Source: Reticulitermes speratus
Lineage: Eukaryota; Arthropoda; Insecta; Blattodea; Rhinotermitidae
DNA length: 64,000 nucleotides
Assembly: GCA_021186555.1 (NCBI GenBank)
Contig: JAJKFL010000042.1
Coordinates: 40,647,980 to 40,711,979, forward strand
Reading direction: 5' to 3'
A program made the translations under genes and the position numbers. The stretch's first letter is position 1, and each line of letters starts with the position of its first letter. Shown here piece by piece: positions 9,601-20,456 of this stretch. A model generated the notes under the pieces. It did no database searches, was not told the origin of the DNA, and saw only the letters and a program-made list of their open reading frames with translations.

Positions 9601-10925
9601 AATTAACACTCTAAAGCCCAGTGGTAACTATATGTATCACACGACATAACGGTAAAAACTGTTGATTTTGACGCACTGTGTACGCATGAGATTCGCGTGA
9701 TTCTTTGAACCAACACCCATTTCCCTAACAAAATTAACCGACTGGTCTTTGTAATTGAGACACAGTGCTTTCTATAATGTAGGAATTGAAGATTTAATTA
9801 CTATTGAGATGAATTTCAGAATTCAATGGTTAACAAATCCAAACCTTCTGCAGTCTGCGTAACCACCAACCACGTTACGATTATGCGTTATGAATCAAAA
9901 CTTATCGATACGCAGAATCTTCCATCGCCGGACTGAGCCCTGTGAAGCGGGCCACGGTCGCTATGCAGCAACGACGTCGGCCGTTATACGGCGAACAGTC
10001 AAGCAATGAAAGATACTCCCTGTAGATAACCTACTACATATCTCTGACTTCACTGCAGTCTGTTTTCGTACTAAATTACAGGATTGGTCTGCAGGAAGAC
10101 AACAAATAAATGAACAACTTCGGTCAGCACTGTGAATTACCTAGCCAAGATTCGAAGGCGGTATCTTACCAGTACAATCCACAGCACCCCATCTGTCCGG
10201 TAAGAAGACACGCAGCACACAAAGAGCAATTCCTTCTGGAGTTATTTTAACACGAATAACAATGTACACGCCCACCTTGTAGGTCAGTCCACCTTTCTGT
10301 GACTCCCACATCCTTTGACAGGTGTCGATGATATATCTTTCGAACGAGGTGGGAGACGAGTATCGGAATAGTAATGAAATATTTCAGGTTACGATATCGT
10401 GGGATGGATTATACCAATTCTAGTGTCGGTTCAATACCTGGCTCTTACATAACTAGTGTTAGACCTAGGACTGTGATGTCATTTTCTTTCCAGTTTGTTA
10501 CTCGCTGTATACACCCATCACCTGGCAACGATCTTTCAAAATCGGTTACGCAGCGCCCGCATTCTGGCTGCAGTGTCGGACGCACCGCCTGTCAAATAAG
10601 TTTGCTTGGCGGTTGCGCTGTGTAGAAATATCAATATTGTCGCACGTGATGATATTTTGATCATGAACAGCGAGTGGTAGTCATTTAGGACGTAGTCTTT
10701 TGTATCTTTACGTTCGCCTAGAGTCTGACGAAAACCGTCCACCCGAGACGTGAACCTGGTACCACTCGTAATATATTCGATACGAGTGCACCGCTTTACC
10801 AGGTTCCTTGAAATTAAGCACATCTAATTACGGCAGAGTCGTGCTTTACGCGATATTTAGGTTCCTGATATAGCGCGGGTATCCAGAATCGCGTATGAGA
10901 CCCGTCTATTCCCAGCGCTTAAAAA
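9601..10925. other. no recognised feature
   Basis: Short weak similarity exists between 9930-10040 and 28820-28930 (both contain ATACTCCCTGTAGAT). No gene or element can be supported. Confidence 0.35.
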
Positions 10926-11232
10926 GGTAACGCGATCCCATTACAGACCTTGACACGCCTTGAGGGTTCCAGGAGGTTGAGGCTCTCAGATTTCTAGACA
11001 ACAGGCACATGAAGGTGGTAAGGTTGTCAACTCTAAGCACCGGCCACCTTTACCCCCCCCCCAAGAAATTTTCCTGGTACTCATTTCTGTTAGAGGCTGA
11101 GTCGACCCCAGGGTCATAGTGCTACCGAAAGGATTATGCCAATAAAAAATTCAAATGACACCATCGGGAATAGAGCCAGCGACCTTCCGGCTTGTAGCGC
11201 AATGCCTCAACCAACTGAATCATCCCTTAAAC
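10926..11232 (-). mobile_element. SINE family C, full-length copy with tRNA-like head
   Basis: On the minus strand it begins GGGATGATTCAGTTGGTTGA (box A-like) and GGTCGCTGGCTCTATTCCC (box B region), then the family C body (TCGACTCAGCCTCTAACAGA, GCCTCAACCTCCTGGAACCC), and ends near GTTACCTTT. It is the only copy here that retains the head, so it defines family C as tRNA-derived. Confidence 0.8.
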
Positions 11233-11337
11233 AAGTAAAATCAACCGTAAATTTATCAGTGTGTGTTATATATGTAGTTTAAAAGTATGTGTATGAGGAA
11301 AATGCTGTAACAACAGTAATACAGCAAATACAGTAAT

Positions 11338-11540
11338 GTAAAGATAACGCAATCCCATTACAGGCCTGGACAGGCCCTTAGGGTTCCAGGAGGTTGAGGC
11401 TCGCAGATTTCTAGACAATCGGCACATGAAGGTGGTAAGGTTGTCAGCCCTACGCACTGGCCGCCTTTACCCCCCCCCCCCCCCTAAATATTCCTGGTAC
11501 TCATTTCTGTTAGAGGCTGAGTCGACGCCAGGGCCACAGA
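11338..11540 (-). mobile_element. SINE family C, 5'-truncated
   Basis: Minus-strand body only: GGCCCTGGCGTCGACTCAGC to GGGATTGCGTTATCTTTACA. A poly-C run of about 17 bases (11470-11486) lies inside it. Confidence 0.8.
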
Positions 11541-11930
11541 CACCAAATACAGTACTGTACAGTATACAGATCAAATGCAGTTTAATAATAAAATGCAGGG
11601 TCCGGTGAAGCACAGTCTCGAGAAACCAATGCTGCAGGCTCTACCCGTTTTAACCTGAAGAACGTGGTTATCAGTAACGGTCTTTCTGTACGTTCTAACT
11701 CGCTACACATTTCTTCATATGCGCGTAAATCCCCTTCGAGTGTCCGATGACATTTCCTTTACTTTTCCGTCACCGACGGCCTGTATACGAATGCGCTTAA
11801 GAAATATTTCGCTTAGAACTCGACTCTACTGTAACTGATTTAATTAAACGATGCTGTCGATTTCTAACATTACAGAAGGTCGGTAGTTTTCAGTGTTAAA
11901 CCTGGCGGTATACATATATATTAACCACTT
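11541..11930. other. no recognised feature
   Basis: Unique AT-rich spacer between SINE copies. Nothing recognised. Confidence 0.35.
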
Positions 11931-11940
11931 GTCTTTAAAC

Positions 11941-12140
11941 AATGGCCCTGGGGTCGACTCAGCCTCTAACAGAAATGGGTACCAGGAGTATTTCCTGGGG
12001 GTAAAGCGGCTGGTGCGTACGGCTGACAAACTTACCACCTTCGTGTGCCGATTGTCTAGAAAGCTGGGAGCCTCAACCTCCTGGAACCCTAAGGGCCTGT
12101 CCAGGCCTGTAATGGGATTGCTTTACCTTTGCTTTTACTA
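11941..12140 (+). mobile_element. SINE family C, 5'-truncated, with target-site duplication
   Basis: The body runs from GGCCCTGGGGTCGACTCAGC to GGGATTGCTTTACCTTTGC. It is flanked by a 10-bp direct repeat GTCTTTAAAC at 11931-11940 and 12141-12150, a target-site duplication of a LINE-driven insertion. The insertion lies directly against the end of the hAT remnant at 12151. Confidence 0.85.
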
Positions 12141-12150
12141 GTCTTTAAAC

Positions 12151-12927
12151 CACTGCTTCCCAAACTTCTTCCTTCATTACCCAAAACCGCTTATCAGAAA
12201 GTCCTTTTTACCCAATGTAGGTTAAGACACTAACTGCATAGAAAACATATTTGACAAGTGAAGAGAGGTCAGTAAAAAATAGGAAGCAAACAATATGTTT
12301 GATGCACTGTCTTTATTTTAAACATCTCTAAACATTTTAGCAGCCACAAAAAAATTTGGTAATTATTCACCATGAATATTTCGGTAATTATTCACCATGA
12401 ATATTTCATCACTCAGGTCCCAGCTAATGAGTATAATGCCACTGCTCCATCTTATTTACTAGTTCCTGAAAATTTGGAACTACTGGAGACAGAGCACACC
12501 TCACAACGTATTCGGGGTTCAGCAAACAGTTTCGTTTTGTGCTCTTTATGAAGGCAAGAGTGGAAAATCCTACTTCACACATGTAGGTGCTTGGAAACGG
12601 CAACAATTGCATTACGGCCTCCCCAGCTCCCACAGAATATTCATCGTGAATTGTTAACCAGAAAGCCTCCAAATGGTCCTTCTGTTCTTCAAATAGCATT
12701 TTGCACTGACTGCTTGACCTAAGCTCCATCATTTGCTCTGCAAAACCATTAACGCTATCGGGGATTTCAGTCAAGTCACATACAAATGGGTTTACAAGCC
12801 AATGATAGATAGATCTTTCTAGTTCAGGAAAGCATTCAAGTTTAAACGGTTGATGTGTCAATCTGCACTCCGCAGTTATATGTAACAACACAAGGAAGGT
12901 TTTACGTGTCCCGTTCTGCTGTGACAA
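12151..12927 (-). mobile_element. hAT transposon remnant (3' part)
   Basis: The left boundary CACTGCTTCCCAAAC differs by two bases from the hAT terminal type CAGTGGTTCCCAAAC. A transposase C-terminus lies inside on the minus strand (12424-12927). The opposite TIR was not found to the right, so the element is cut. A 25-bp direct duplication (12358-12382, 12383-12407) lies in its 3' non-coding part. Confidence 0.7.
12424..12927 (-). pseudogene. hAT transposase C-terminal dimerisation region
   Basis: An open frame of 167 codons ends at a true stop (12424-12426). Near the C-terminus it reads LLPFPSTYMCEVGFSTL followed by IKSTKRNCL and a conserved ALSP segment. The pattern LPFxTTYLCExGFSxLxxIKxKxRxxL is the hAT C-terminal dimerisation motif of ZBED5/FAM200/SCAND3-like proteins. 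The zinc finger and most of the catalytic domain are missing. The frame is unusually intact for a relic, so a recent insertion or a captured exon cannot be excluded, but no splice evidence supports the latter. Confidence 0.8.
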
Positions 12928-14404
12928 CAGGCCTACCCCACTCCTTTCTACTAGCTGTATTCCTCCTCCACATCTGAGGATCCTGGCGTCACGAGTTATT
13001 CCGCATACTCTATCAAGCCACTATGTTACCTAACATTACGTGTGCAAGATACATAACAAAACATGATATTCTTAACAAATGGTTTTGGAACCGGCTTTTA
13101 CTTGCTCAGCTTGGCAATGATTTCGGACGATGGGTCCATTACGTTGCGGAGAAATCAGGAGGTTTGGCAGGGGTCAGGAGGGCAAAAGAAAATAAGAACT
13201 TCATAAAGCCATCACAAATTACCGAGTTTCGTATAGCCTGAAGGTTCGTCTCCTTAAAATCTGTTATCGTTATATCCTTGTTGCATACGATGATTTAAGT
13301 TTCTCCATTATACGTCATTTTGTTAATGAGGTATGTTAAAACAAAAGTGGCTCACTTAAAGACAAGTATAGTGAAGCAGACTCGATCTGAGATGGATATT
13401 AAATTCGTGACGGCCACTTAAATGGCGGGAACTGGACAGTCACTAGACCATGTCATAGATGACTAGAAAATCTGGCTTTTATTTCAGGACAGAGCAAATA
13501 TTATCATCTTCATCACAGTGCCCACACCGACTATGGGGTCAACTCCGTCTGCTATCCACAGAGTAGGGTCTTCGGTACAGGGGCATGACGCCAACCACTT
13601 ACCTCTAACCTCGTGTGAGTGAAAGAGTGAGTCACACCGACGTTGCCAGGGTTACCTGGCTGCCATGCTTGTCTGTAAGGCACGCGCTGAGGCCGAAGAA
13701 ATAGTTGAATATTGAGCACATGGTACAGAATGGCACAACCTGATGACAGCATTCCAACAGATACAAATTAATGCTTGGTTTTCTCTAAGAATAAACGAGT
13801 TATTACAGAAGCTGTGGAGGAGCGAGTGAACATTATGGCAGCCCGTAGTGTAACTGGTGCGTGGATAGTTGTACTGCGTATGTCCACCTTTGCTTTACAA
13901 GGTATCGCACGAACAATTTCGCTTCAGAACGGATGAAAACATTTCAAGTTATTTAACGTAGATATATCAACTGCAGCGGTTACTTAGCGCGGAATGATAA
14001 GACAGCACGATCATATTCGGAATCAGTGGATTCAAAACGGTTCAGGAATAATCGTGACCCACCACTGCCATCCGCCGGTGGGGGGAGCGGAGCGCACGTA
14101 AAATCACGGAGAACTTCAGCGACGTTGCGGCAACGATTCGAACATAATACCTCTCTTAACACATTTCAAAAGCGTTACAGCTTCAGCCAATCGCTCGATA
14201 CATTTCAGGCAGGACAGGAAGACAGCTCAAGTACAGAATTAGCAAATAATAAAAAAATGCGGTTATTTATAAAACAAACAAGTGGATTTCCCCGTATTTC
14301 AGCAACGGCGTTAGTTTGGCTTTCCACGAAACATCGATTTTTCCACATACGTATCAGCAACTTTAAGTTTCCCGAGTTTTCTTTCCTACAACAAAGAAGT
14401 TTCG
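12928..14404. other. no recognised feature
   Basis: Scattered short ORFs, including one of 149 codons at 14026-14475 that runs into a fold-back element and has no recognisable motif. Nothing is supported. Confidence 0.35.
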
Positions 14405-14630
14405 TATTCACTACACTAGACCAACAAAATACACAGCGCTGTTCCTTAGATATTTATATTACAATATCACATTGAACATTCGTACATGTTTCGCTCCCCA
14501 AGGAATCACATCAGGGAATCAAACCGACACATGTAGGAATGTTAATGTGATATTGTAACATATATATATATATATACATATATATAAGGAACAGTAGTGT
14601 GCATTTTGTTGGTCTGAGTGTTGTGAATTG
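14405..14630. mobile_element. fold-back element with hammerhead-like core
   Basis: The left arm (AGACCAACAAAATACACAGC, CTGTTCCTTAGATAT, TTACAATATCACATT) is mirrored by the right arm (AATGTGATATTGTAAC, AAGGAACAGTAGTGTGCATT, TTGTTGGTCTGAG), with a (TA)n in the right arm. Near the centre, CATGTTTCGCTCCCCAAGG followed by ACATCAG reads on the minus strand as CTGATGT, stem-loop, GAAACATGTA. Confidence 0.8.
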
Positions 14631-14684
14631 GTTATCGGCAGTGCGCGGGATGAACAATATAAAGTTTTATATTAACGCTCGCCC

Positions 14685-14685
<1 letters not shown>

Positions 14686-14716
<31 letters not shown>
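14686..14716. repeat. (ATT)n microsatellite
   Basis: About ten ATT trinucleotides in a row. Confidence 0.95.
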
Positions 14717-14718
<2 letters not shown>

Positions 14719-14879
14719 TAGTTTCTTAGATATACAGCGATATATATATATATACACTCGTGGTTTTTATTCTGTGACGTTGCGTACGTCCGCAGCGAGC
14801 GCTGAACTAGTCTAGATCGGCCCACTTTTCTCAGCATGTTCGCACCGCTGTAAACATAAGACCTCGCACATGTGTCACA

Positions 14880-15123
14880 CCATGACATGCCTATGAAGGC
14901 ACAGAGGGTAGGAAGAGCTATAGCTCCAAGCCATTCGCAACCTGGCACTAGGAGGAGACGGGTGGTCAGCACCACTCTCCGGCTACTTTACCCCGGGGAG
15001 GACTACCGTGTCCATAGTACAGACGCTGGGAGGGCCTCGGGGTCAGTGCGGACGGCACGGAAAATCTCGCCGCCGCCACCACGATTCGATCCCCGGACCG
15101 TCCAGACCTAAGCGAGTCGCTAC
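14880..15123 (-). mobile_element. SINE family B copy
   Basis: The minus strand has the box B region GGTCCGGGGATCGAATCGTG and the body landmarks GGTAAAGTAGCCGG-like and GCTATAGCTC. The left end shows the family 3' landmark GCCTATGAAGGCACAGAGGG. The copy is diverged from the family consensus. Confidence 0.8.
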
Positions 15124-15570
15124 TGTGTAAGTGTACGTATGTATATATAAACTTACATATATCGATGCTCTTACATATTTTCCAATTTACTACAGAATTG
15201 AGTACAGAAAACGTGGCATATACTCTTATCCGTGAAACGCTTATAAAAGTTTGCTCTGAAGTGTTGGCGAACCAATGACGTATACGTCCAACGCGTCTAA
15301 TGGGCGTCACCAAGACAGTATCACGCTCCGAAGATCGGAACACATTTGGACGCAACCTTCCTTACGTCTGCAAGCAGTCAGCCACCAGAAACAACACAGG
15401 GTACGTACACCTGAATAATTTCGTATGATTTGCACGTGTTGCATGTCCAATAAGCCGACATTCATCGCTGAAAACTGCTCAATCAAGCTTAAGTGGCATA
15501 TACAAGAATACATTCTGTGTGGCTTTTAAAGTACGTGCTGTATCCGTAAGAAAACGATTCCTTCCCTTCT
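15124..15570. other. no recognised feature
   Basis: Unique sequence leading into the tandem array. The array's ATTAAAAAG motif appears only from 15571. Confidence 0.35.
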
Positions 15571-16054
15571 AAAGGTACGCCCATTAAAAAGTCCTACGGG
15601 CATCGGGCCTCTAAGGGCTCGAACCATTAGATATTCTATTCTATTCTATTCTAAAGGTACGCCCATTAAAAAGGCCTAGGGCATCGGGCCTCTAAGGGCT
15701 CGAACCCATTAGATATTCTATTCTATTCTATTCTATTCTAAAGGTACGCCCATTAAAAAGGCCTAGGGCATCGGGCCTCTAAGGGCTCGAACCCATTAGA
15801 TATTCTATTCTATTCTATTCTAAAGGTACGCCCATTAAAAAGGCCTACGGGCATCGGGCCTCTTAGGGCTCGAACCCATTAGATATTCTATTCTAAAGGT
15901 ACGCCCATTAAAAAGGCCTACGGGCATCGGGCCTCTTAGGGCTCGAACCCATTAGATATTCTATGCTAAAGGTACCCCCATTAAAAAGGCCTAGGGCATC
16001 GGGCCTCTAAGGGCTCGAACCCATTAGATATTCTATTCTAAAGGTACGCCCATA
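15571..16054. repeat. minisatellite, 73-87 bp unit, six full copies plus a partial
   Basis: Units start at 15571, 15653, 15740, 15822, 15895, 15968 and 16040 (partial), each with AAAGGTACGCCCATTAAAAA, CATCGGGCCTCT, GGGCTCGAACC and ATTAGATATTC. Unit length differs mainly by the number of TATTC repeats at the unit end. On the minus strand every full unit contains GGTTCGAGCCC, an exact fit to the Pol III B-box consensus GGTTCGANNCC. Confidence 0.95.
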
Positions 16055-16825
16055 CGTTTGATTTATTTCTCGTATCTCACACACGATGTTCACCGAGTAA
16101 AATGACTGACAATCTCAAGTTTCAACACACTGTGTAGCTCTTTATGGCAGATCCTTTCTTACGTTTTAGGATAAATACTGGAAGTCACATACATTTTGTA
16201 TCGCGTGTATTACACGAAACAATGGCTGCCTTTCAGGTTTTTTCTGTAATTTACACTGCCGTAAGTCAATCCGTCAGCGCAGTGCAAAAATAACACAAAT
16301 TGTATAAAGACGCTTATTAGCTACTAAGTCTTTTTACCGCCTTCACTCACCGATACAAGACATATGTCATCTGCTACTGCCTAAACATACAGAGTCACAC
16401 ACTGGCCTATGAAAACAGACTTGCACACAAAGATTGCATAAGGATGGATAGGAAGATACTGTTAATTCAAGATGAATATGTACAAGAAGAAGAAGAAGAC
16501 GAAAGATTGGTGGTGGTAGTAGTAGCAGCAGGAGCGGAAGAGGCGGAGAAAGAAAAAGAGAAAGGATGAGGACGAGGAGGAAAAAGAAATGATGCTGATA
16601 ACGACGTTAGTAACTAAGGGCAGAAAGAAGAGATGAAAATAACAAGAGGGCAGCGGCTGCGGTGCTGAAAGAAAACTGTTTGCAAAACTGTAAACAAATT
16701 CCAAGACTTCCTGCATAGGGTGCTTTGTGCATTAACCCTTTAAACCACGAGACTTAACATTAAAACGTTCCACACTCCGCCCTTGTGTGTTTCGTGTGGG
16801 TCTCAGAACAACATTAACTGAAAGC
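16055..16825. other. no gene; purine-rich tract at 16481-16580
   Basis: The sequence AGAAGAAGAAGAAGACG and following GA-rich DNA form a polypurine tract. The minus-strand ORF across it (Ser/Phe-rich) is a composition artefact. Confidence 0.5.
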
Positions 16826-17015
16826 ACAAAAAATTAAATAATTCTGTCCAAACACAACTAAATTCTATTTATTATATAGAACAACGTGTTTCGACCTGAG
16901 GTCATCCTCAGGTTCAGTACTGTAAATCTGAGGATGACCTCAGATAGGTCGAAATACGTAGTTCTATATAATAAATATACTTTGTGTTTGGACAAATATT
17001 GATTTAATTTTTTGT
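16826..17015. mobile_element. short fold-back element with two inverted hammerhead-like cores
   Basis: The left arm (TCTGTCCAAACACAACTAAA, TTTATTATATAGAACAACGT, TTCGACC) and the right arm (GGTCGAAATACGTAG, TTCTATATAATAAATATAC, TTTGTGTTTGGACAAATATT) are complementary over about 70 bp, with a short centre. The family recurs at 20457-20885 and, as a right arm only, at 56035-56165. In two of these the sequence beyond the right arm also continues with AACAACACAACGGGATG. Confidence 0.85.
16875..16919 (-). ncRNA. hammerhead-ribozyme-like motif (candidate)
   Basis: Minus strand: TACTGAAC, CTGAGGA, U, stem II GACC-TCA-GGTC, GAAA, then ACACGT, U, GTTC. The four bases before the first box (GAAC) pair with the four after the expected cleavage site (GTTC), with further A-U pairs beyond. 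This fits a type I hammerhead with a two-base-pair stem III. The extra U between CTGAGGA and stem II departs from the strict consensus. Activity is not shown. Confidence 0.45.
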
Positions 17016-18174
17016 ACTATTAACAACACAACGGGATGACGTTCTGTAAAATTAAATGACATTTTATGACCGAGACGGTGTGTTTTTACTGCGCGGTACG
17101 AACTGAATCTTCGAATACAACCGCCCTTCACCTTAATCTGTAACGGTTTAATCACGAAACTAAAAATTGTCCATGCCCGGTATCCACGTATCCTACCCCG
17201 AAATCTGTCCGAGGTTTCAGGTTTGAATCTCGGCAGGGTGACCAGCTATACTAAACAAAGTTTTTCGCTGTTTACCTCCGTTCCTCCAAGCAAATGCCAA
17301 GATATTATTTATTAGTACACGAAAGTTTCCTTACAAACACTTCGCGCTTATTCCCAAATAACCCTACCACCATCGCTTTCAGCTATTTACAAAATCGTTA
17401 ACAAACCATAAACAAACGAATCTGTGTACCGATTATACATTAACAAAGTTTCCACTGTACTAGTATTACGCAGAGCTGTCAATATCTGACAAATTCCTAT
17501 ACATAAACGTGTCAGGGGTTGGCTCCACTCCACGTGATTCACTGTCAGTATGCTGACAGACTTTGTGATGTCTCCTGGGTTATGAGACGACCAAAAGTCT
17601 TCAGACCTGTTTATGAAGGCAGTATGTTCCTTCAAACAGCTGCAAACCATCCACATGATGACAACTGTGTTATAACCCTTAACGACTACCTGCATCTTCA
17701 CTGCCGTTGGACATCAAATAAAAATAAGCCACAGACACACTTCTTTTATTCAAAGACTAGTGGCAATTATTTGAATCGAACCCAGAATCTTTCGAGTGTT
17801 CGACCAATACACAGCCACTACACAACCTGGTGAGTCCACAAATGGTGGGGTTTTATAACTCTATTTATGCTACCCAGGTACAACAAACCGTTCATATTAC
17901 GACCAACCGATGTCACAAACCTGTTACGTATATCTGAAACGCTGCGTGCATCAATTTGCCTCACACAATGGACAATGGCGTAATGAATCAAATGACGTCA
18001 CACCGATTTAGATAATCAAACGATTACAATGCTATCTATGTCGGTACTAAAAGTATCCTCTCTGAATAAACACTGCATCACCTCAATGTAAACTGAGGGA
18101 GCCAGAATGCCTTTGTGTTACAAGTGTCACATTTTTCTGACGACAGTTCCTCACTGACAGGCATCACAGCAAAC
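17016..18174. other. no gene; possible old tRNA-like fragment near 17750-17830
   Basis: On the minus strand at 17750-17830 there is TGTGTAGTGGCTGTGTATTG and GGGTTCGATTC, suggesting a decayed tRNA-derived head, but no body of a known family follows. The remainder is unremarkable. Confidence 0.3.
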
Positions 18175-18265
18175 TTTTTATTTATTCACGCCATCTCGGA
18201 TGTAACGCCGTGTCGAACGGTAGATACCGACGTTTCGGGGAAGCGTAGCGCTTTCATGTTCAGAG
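18175..18265 (-). repeat. dispersed repeat with CGTTTCGGGG core
   Basis: GGATGTAACGCCGTGTCGAA, GGTAGATACCGACGTTTCGG and CATGTTCAG match the family at 2545-2668 and 45095-45170. Confidence 0.6.
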
Positions 18266-18546
18266 TAAAACTGTTCATTTTTTTTGTATTGTTCACAGCG
18301 TGCATTGTCACTATCAAACACACAACACTCAACCAAGTAATTCGTGTAACAGTATGAATTATACAAACAGAACTATGAGTACTGTCTCATCCATCCGCAT
18401 ATCAACAGCCAATCTCCAGTACATAGTAGACCAAGGATCCACTATGAAACCGCCTACAGTTTAACTGATCATCTTTTATACATTTTATATATTTTTAACA
18501 TTTACATATAATGTTAGTTCTGTTTGTGTAATTCATACTCTTACAA

Positions 18547-18592
18547 GAATTCCTGATGATCATCCCAGGAGGGATCGAAACATGTTGGATTA
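18547..18592 (+). ncRNA. hammerhead-ribozyme-like motif (candidate)
   Basis: Order on the plus strand: GAATTC, CTGATGA (18553-18559), stem II ATCCC-AGGA-GGGAT, GAAA (18577-18580), ACATGT, U, GGATT. The bases AATTC (18548-18552) pair with GGATT (18587-18591) as stem I, including one U-G pair, and the cleavage triplet would be GUU. Stem II is five base pairs. Two unpaired bases sit between the first box and stem II. Activity is untested. Confidence 0.45.
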
Positions 18593-18613
18593 GTCTACAG
18601 ATATTGCACTATA

Positions 18614-18898
18614 AGGTAAATTTCACCCTAGAACAGGCCATGAAGGCCCAGAGGGGGAGTAGAGGTATAGTTCTACTCTTTCTTCAACCCCGGCGCTAGA
18701 TTGGGGTGGGTGGTCAACGCCACGCCCTGGCCGCTTTACCCCCGGGGAAGAGACCCGGTACCCACTGCACAGGAGGCTGGTTGGGCCCCAGGGCCGGTGA
18801 GGACGGGTGTGGAAAATCTCGCCCCCACCGGGATTCGATCCCCGGACCGTCCAGCCCGTAGCGTAGTCGCTATACCCACTACGCTATTCCGGCCCCGC
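18614..18898 (-). mobile_element. SINE family B, full-length, with 14-bp target-site duplication
   Basis: The minus strand starts with a tRNA-like head (TAGCGTAGTGGGTATAGCGA, box B GGGGATCGAATCC), then GGTACCGGGTCTCTTCCCC and GGTAAAGCGGCC, ending with CTAGGGTGAAATTTACC. The flanks GATATTGCACTATA (18600-18613) and GATATTGCAGTATA (18899-18912) are a duplicated target, placing the insertion inside the older fold-back element. Confidence 0.92.
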
Positions 18899-18960
18899 GA
18901 TATTGCAGTATAGAACATCTAAAATAATACGAGTGCATTTTGTTGGTTTGAGTACTGTGT

Positions 18961-20456
18961 GTTTGATAAAAACTGTTCAGTCTGGACTGCTTGACCCTGA
19001 AGATGAAGGCACAATCACCCTTCTAAACGCAGCTATCTACCAGTCGACACGGTGTAATGGCCCAGGGAACTTAATCTTCAGTAACACTGCTGTGAGAACC
19101 TCAAATGTCCCAAGAAAGTGTCAAACGTCTCGCCGGAACACATGGGATAGCAAAACCTGTAAAAACTTCGGTTTCAGCCTTAACACTCAAACTCTAGACT
19201 CTTCTTTACAGATGTTACCCATTTCATGTAACTATTACAATCTGTATTTATTCTTGTTGACGTCATAAACCTATAACAGAAATTCATCGCCTATTTGGAG
19301 GAAAAAATGTACACACAAGATTATGGCTAATAAACATCATGGGAAGAAACCATACACGAAAATTAGGCGTGTATGTTTGGACAAGCTATAGTTACCGCAG
19401 AGACGATCCTTGCTATAATGCGACAGATACGCATGCGCAAGATTTCGTGACGAATGACGTGTTGCTATTATCCTACCTGATGGCAATCGCACAGTGCACG
19501 CCCTCACTACACGCTACTGGAGAAGCTTGACGTTTTTAGCCTGTGTAGTAGCAGAGCTACCTATCACTCCCACCCACGGCATTCCTCGTTCTCCCGCACC
19601 GCGCCAGCCACGCCCACTGTCCGGCGGGTATCATCATCTGGACAGCCATCTGTATGTGTTTGTGTAACTGTAACTATAAATCTATCTTTGCATACACGCA
19701 AGTTCTGAAATTTGATCCCATTTATGTATTCGTGCAAGGAATTCACAACGGAAAACTTTCAGAACGATACACGAGGAGAGGAGAAAAAAAACGTACGTAC
19801 ACCACCCTTTGCAAACGGAACCACAAGAATGGTTCTTTAAAACGAAAATTTACTACCTGTCTTCAGAGAGGTATGTATGAAGGATGAATATTAAACGCGT
19901 GAAACTGAGAGTGATAAAATTTTATGGATATACCTCACTGGTATGCAAGGGTTCGGTACTAAGAATTATGCACTGAATGCATGAGAACAGACACGTCTGA
20001 TTCACAGGAGGAGAATACAAGCTCAACGAAATGAAGCATACATTTTTTAGTACTCAAATACAAGAGGTTGCTGACATCATCTTCAGACAACAGAGTATGC
20101 ACAACTGATAGAAAGCATTTTCAGTTATAAGGTTCTATACAAAGGTTCTTCAGAGACGCAAGGTGCCCCTGTCAGTTCAAATAGCTATGTCACAATGCAG
20201 TAATGTTAACCCCACATCACACTCGCTATCTGGACAACCTTCATCCGCTATCCACGACACTTTTCTACGTACTTACATGTTATGTGGTTACGTGAGTTAA
20301 AAGCATTACTTTTTACATGTAAAACAAATCTTGTGATAAGGAATGTTACTAGTTTACGCTTTAAATCAAAGCGCGAGGAAACTTAGCACCTCGGTAAATG
20401 GTAACAGGTTCACTAGATGCAGTAACCAAGGAACCGCAAAATAAAAATAATGGTAA
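18961..20456. other. no gene recognised
   Basis: At 19010-19110 there are traces (CAGTCGACACGGTGTAATGG, GTGAGAACCTCAAATG) of the dispersed family at 8730-8960. No other structure is supported. Confidence 0.35.

Larger units (their letters stand above)
18338..18960. mobile_element. fold-back element interrupted by a SINE
   Basis: AGTATGAATTATACAAACAG (from 18351) has a near-perfect inverted partner ending near 18540 (CTGTTTGTGTAATTCATACT). The right side then carries a hammerhead-like core (18547-18592), SINE B (18614-18898), and finally GAGTGCATTTTGTTGGTTTG, the terminus seen in the fold-back at 14405-14630. The left arm stops at AATTC, so the left core is missing. Confidence 0.75.

Noticed and set aside
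14026..14475. 149-codon plus-strand ORF.
   Set aside because: It overlaps a minus-strand ORF and runs into a fold-back element. No motif is recognisable.
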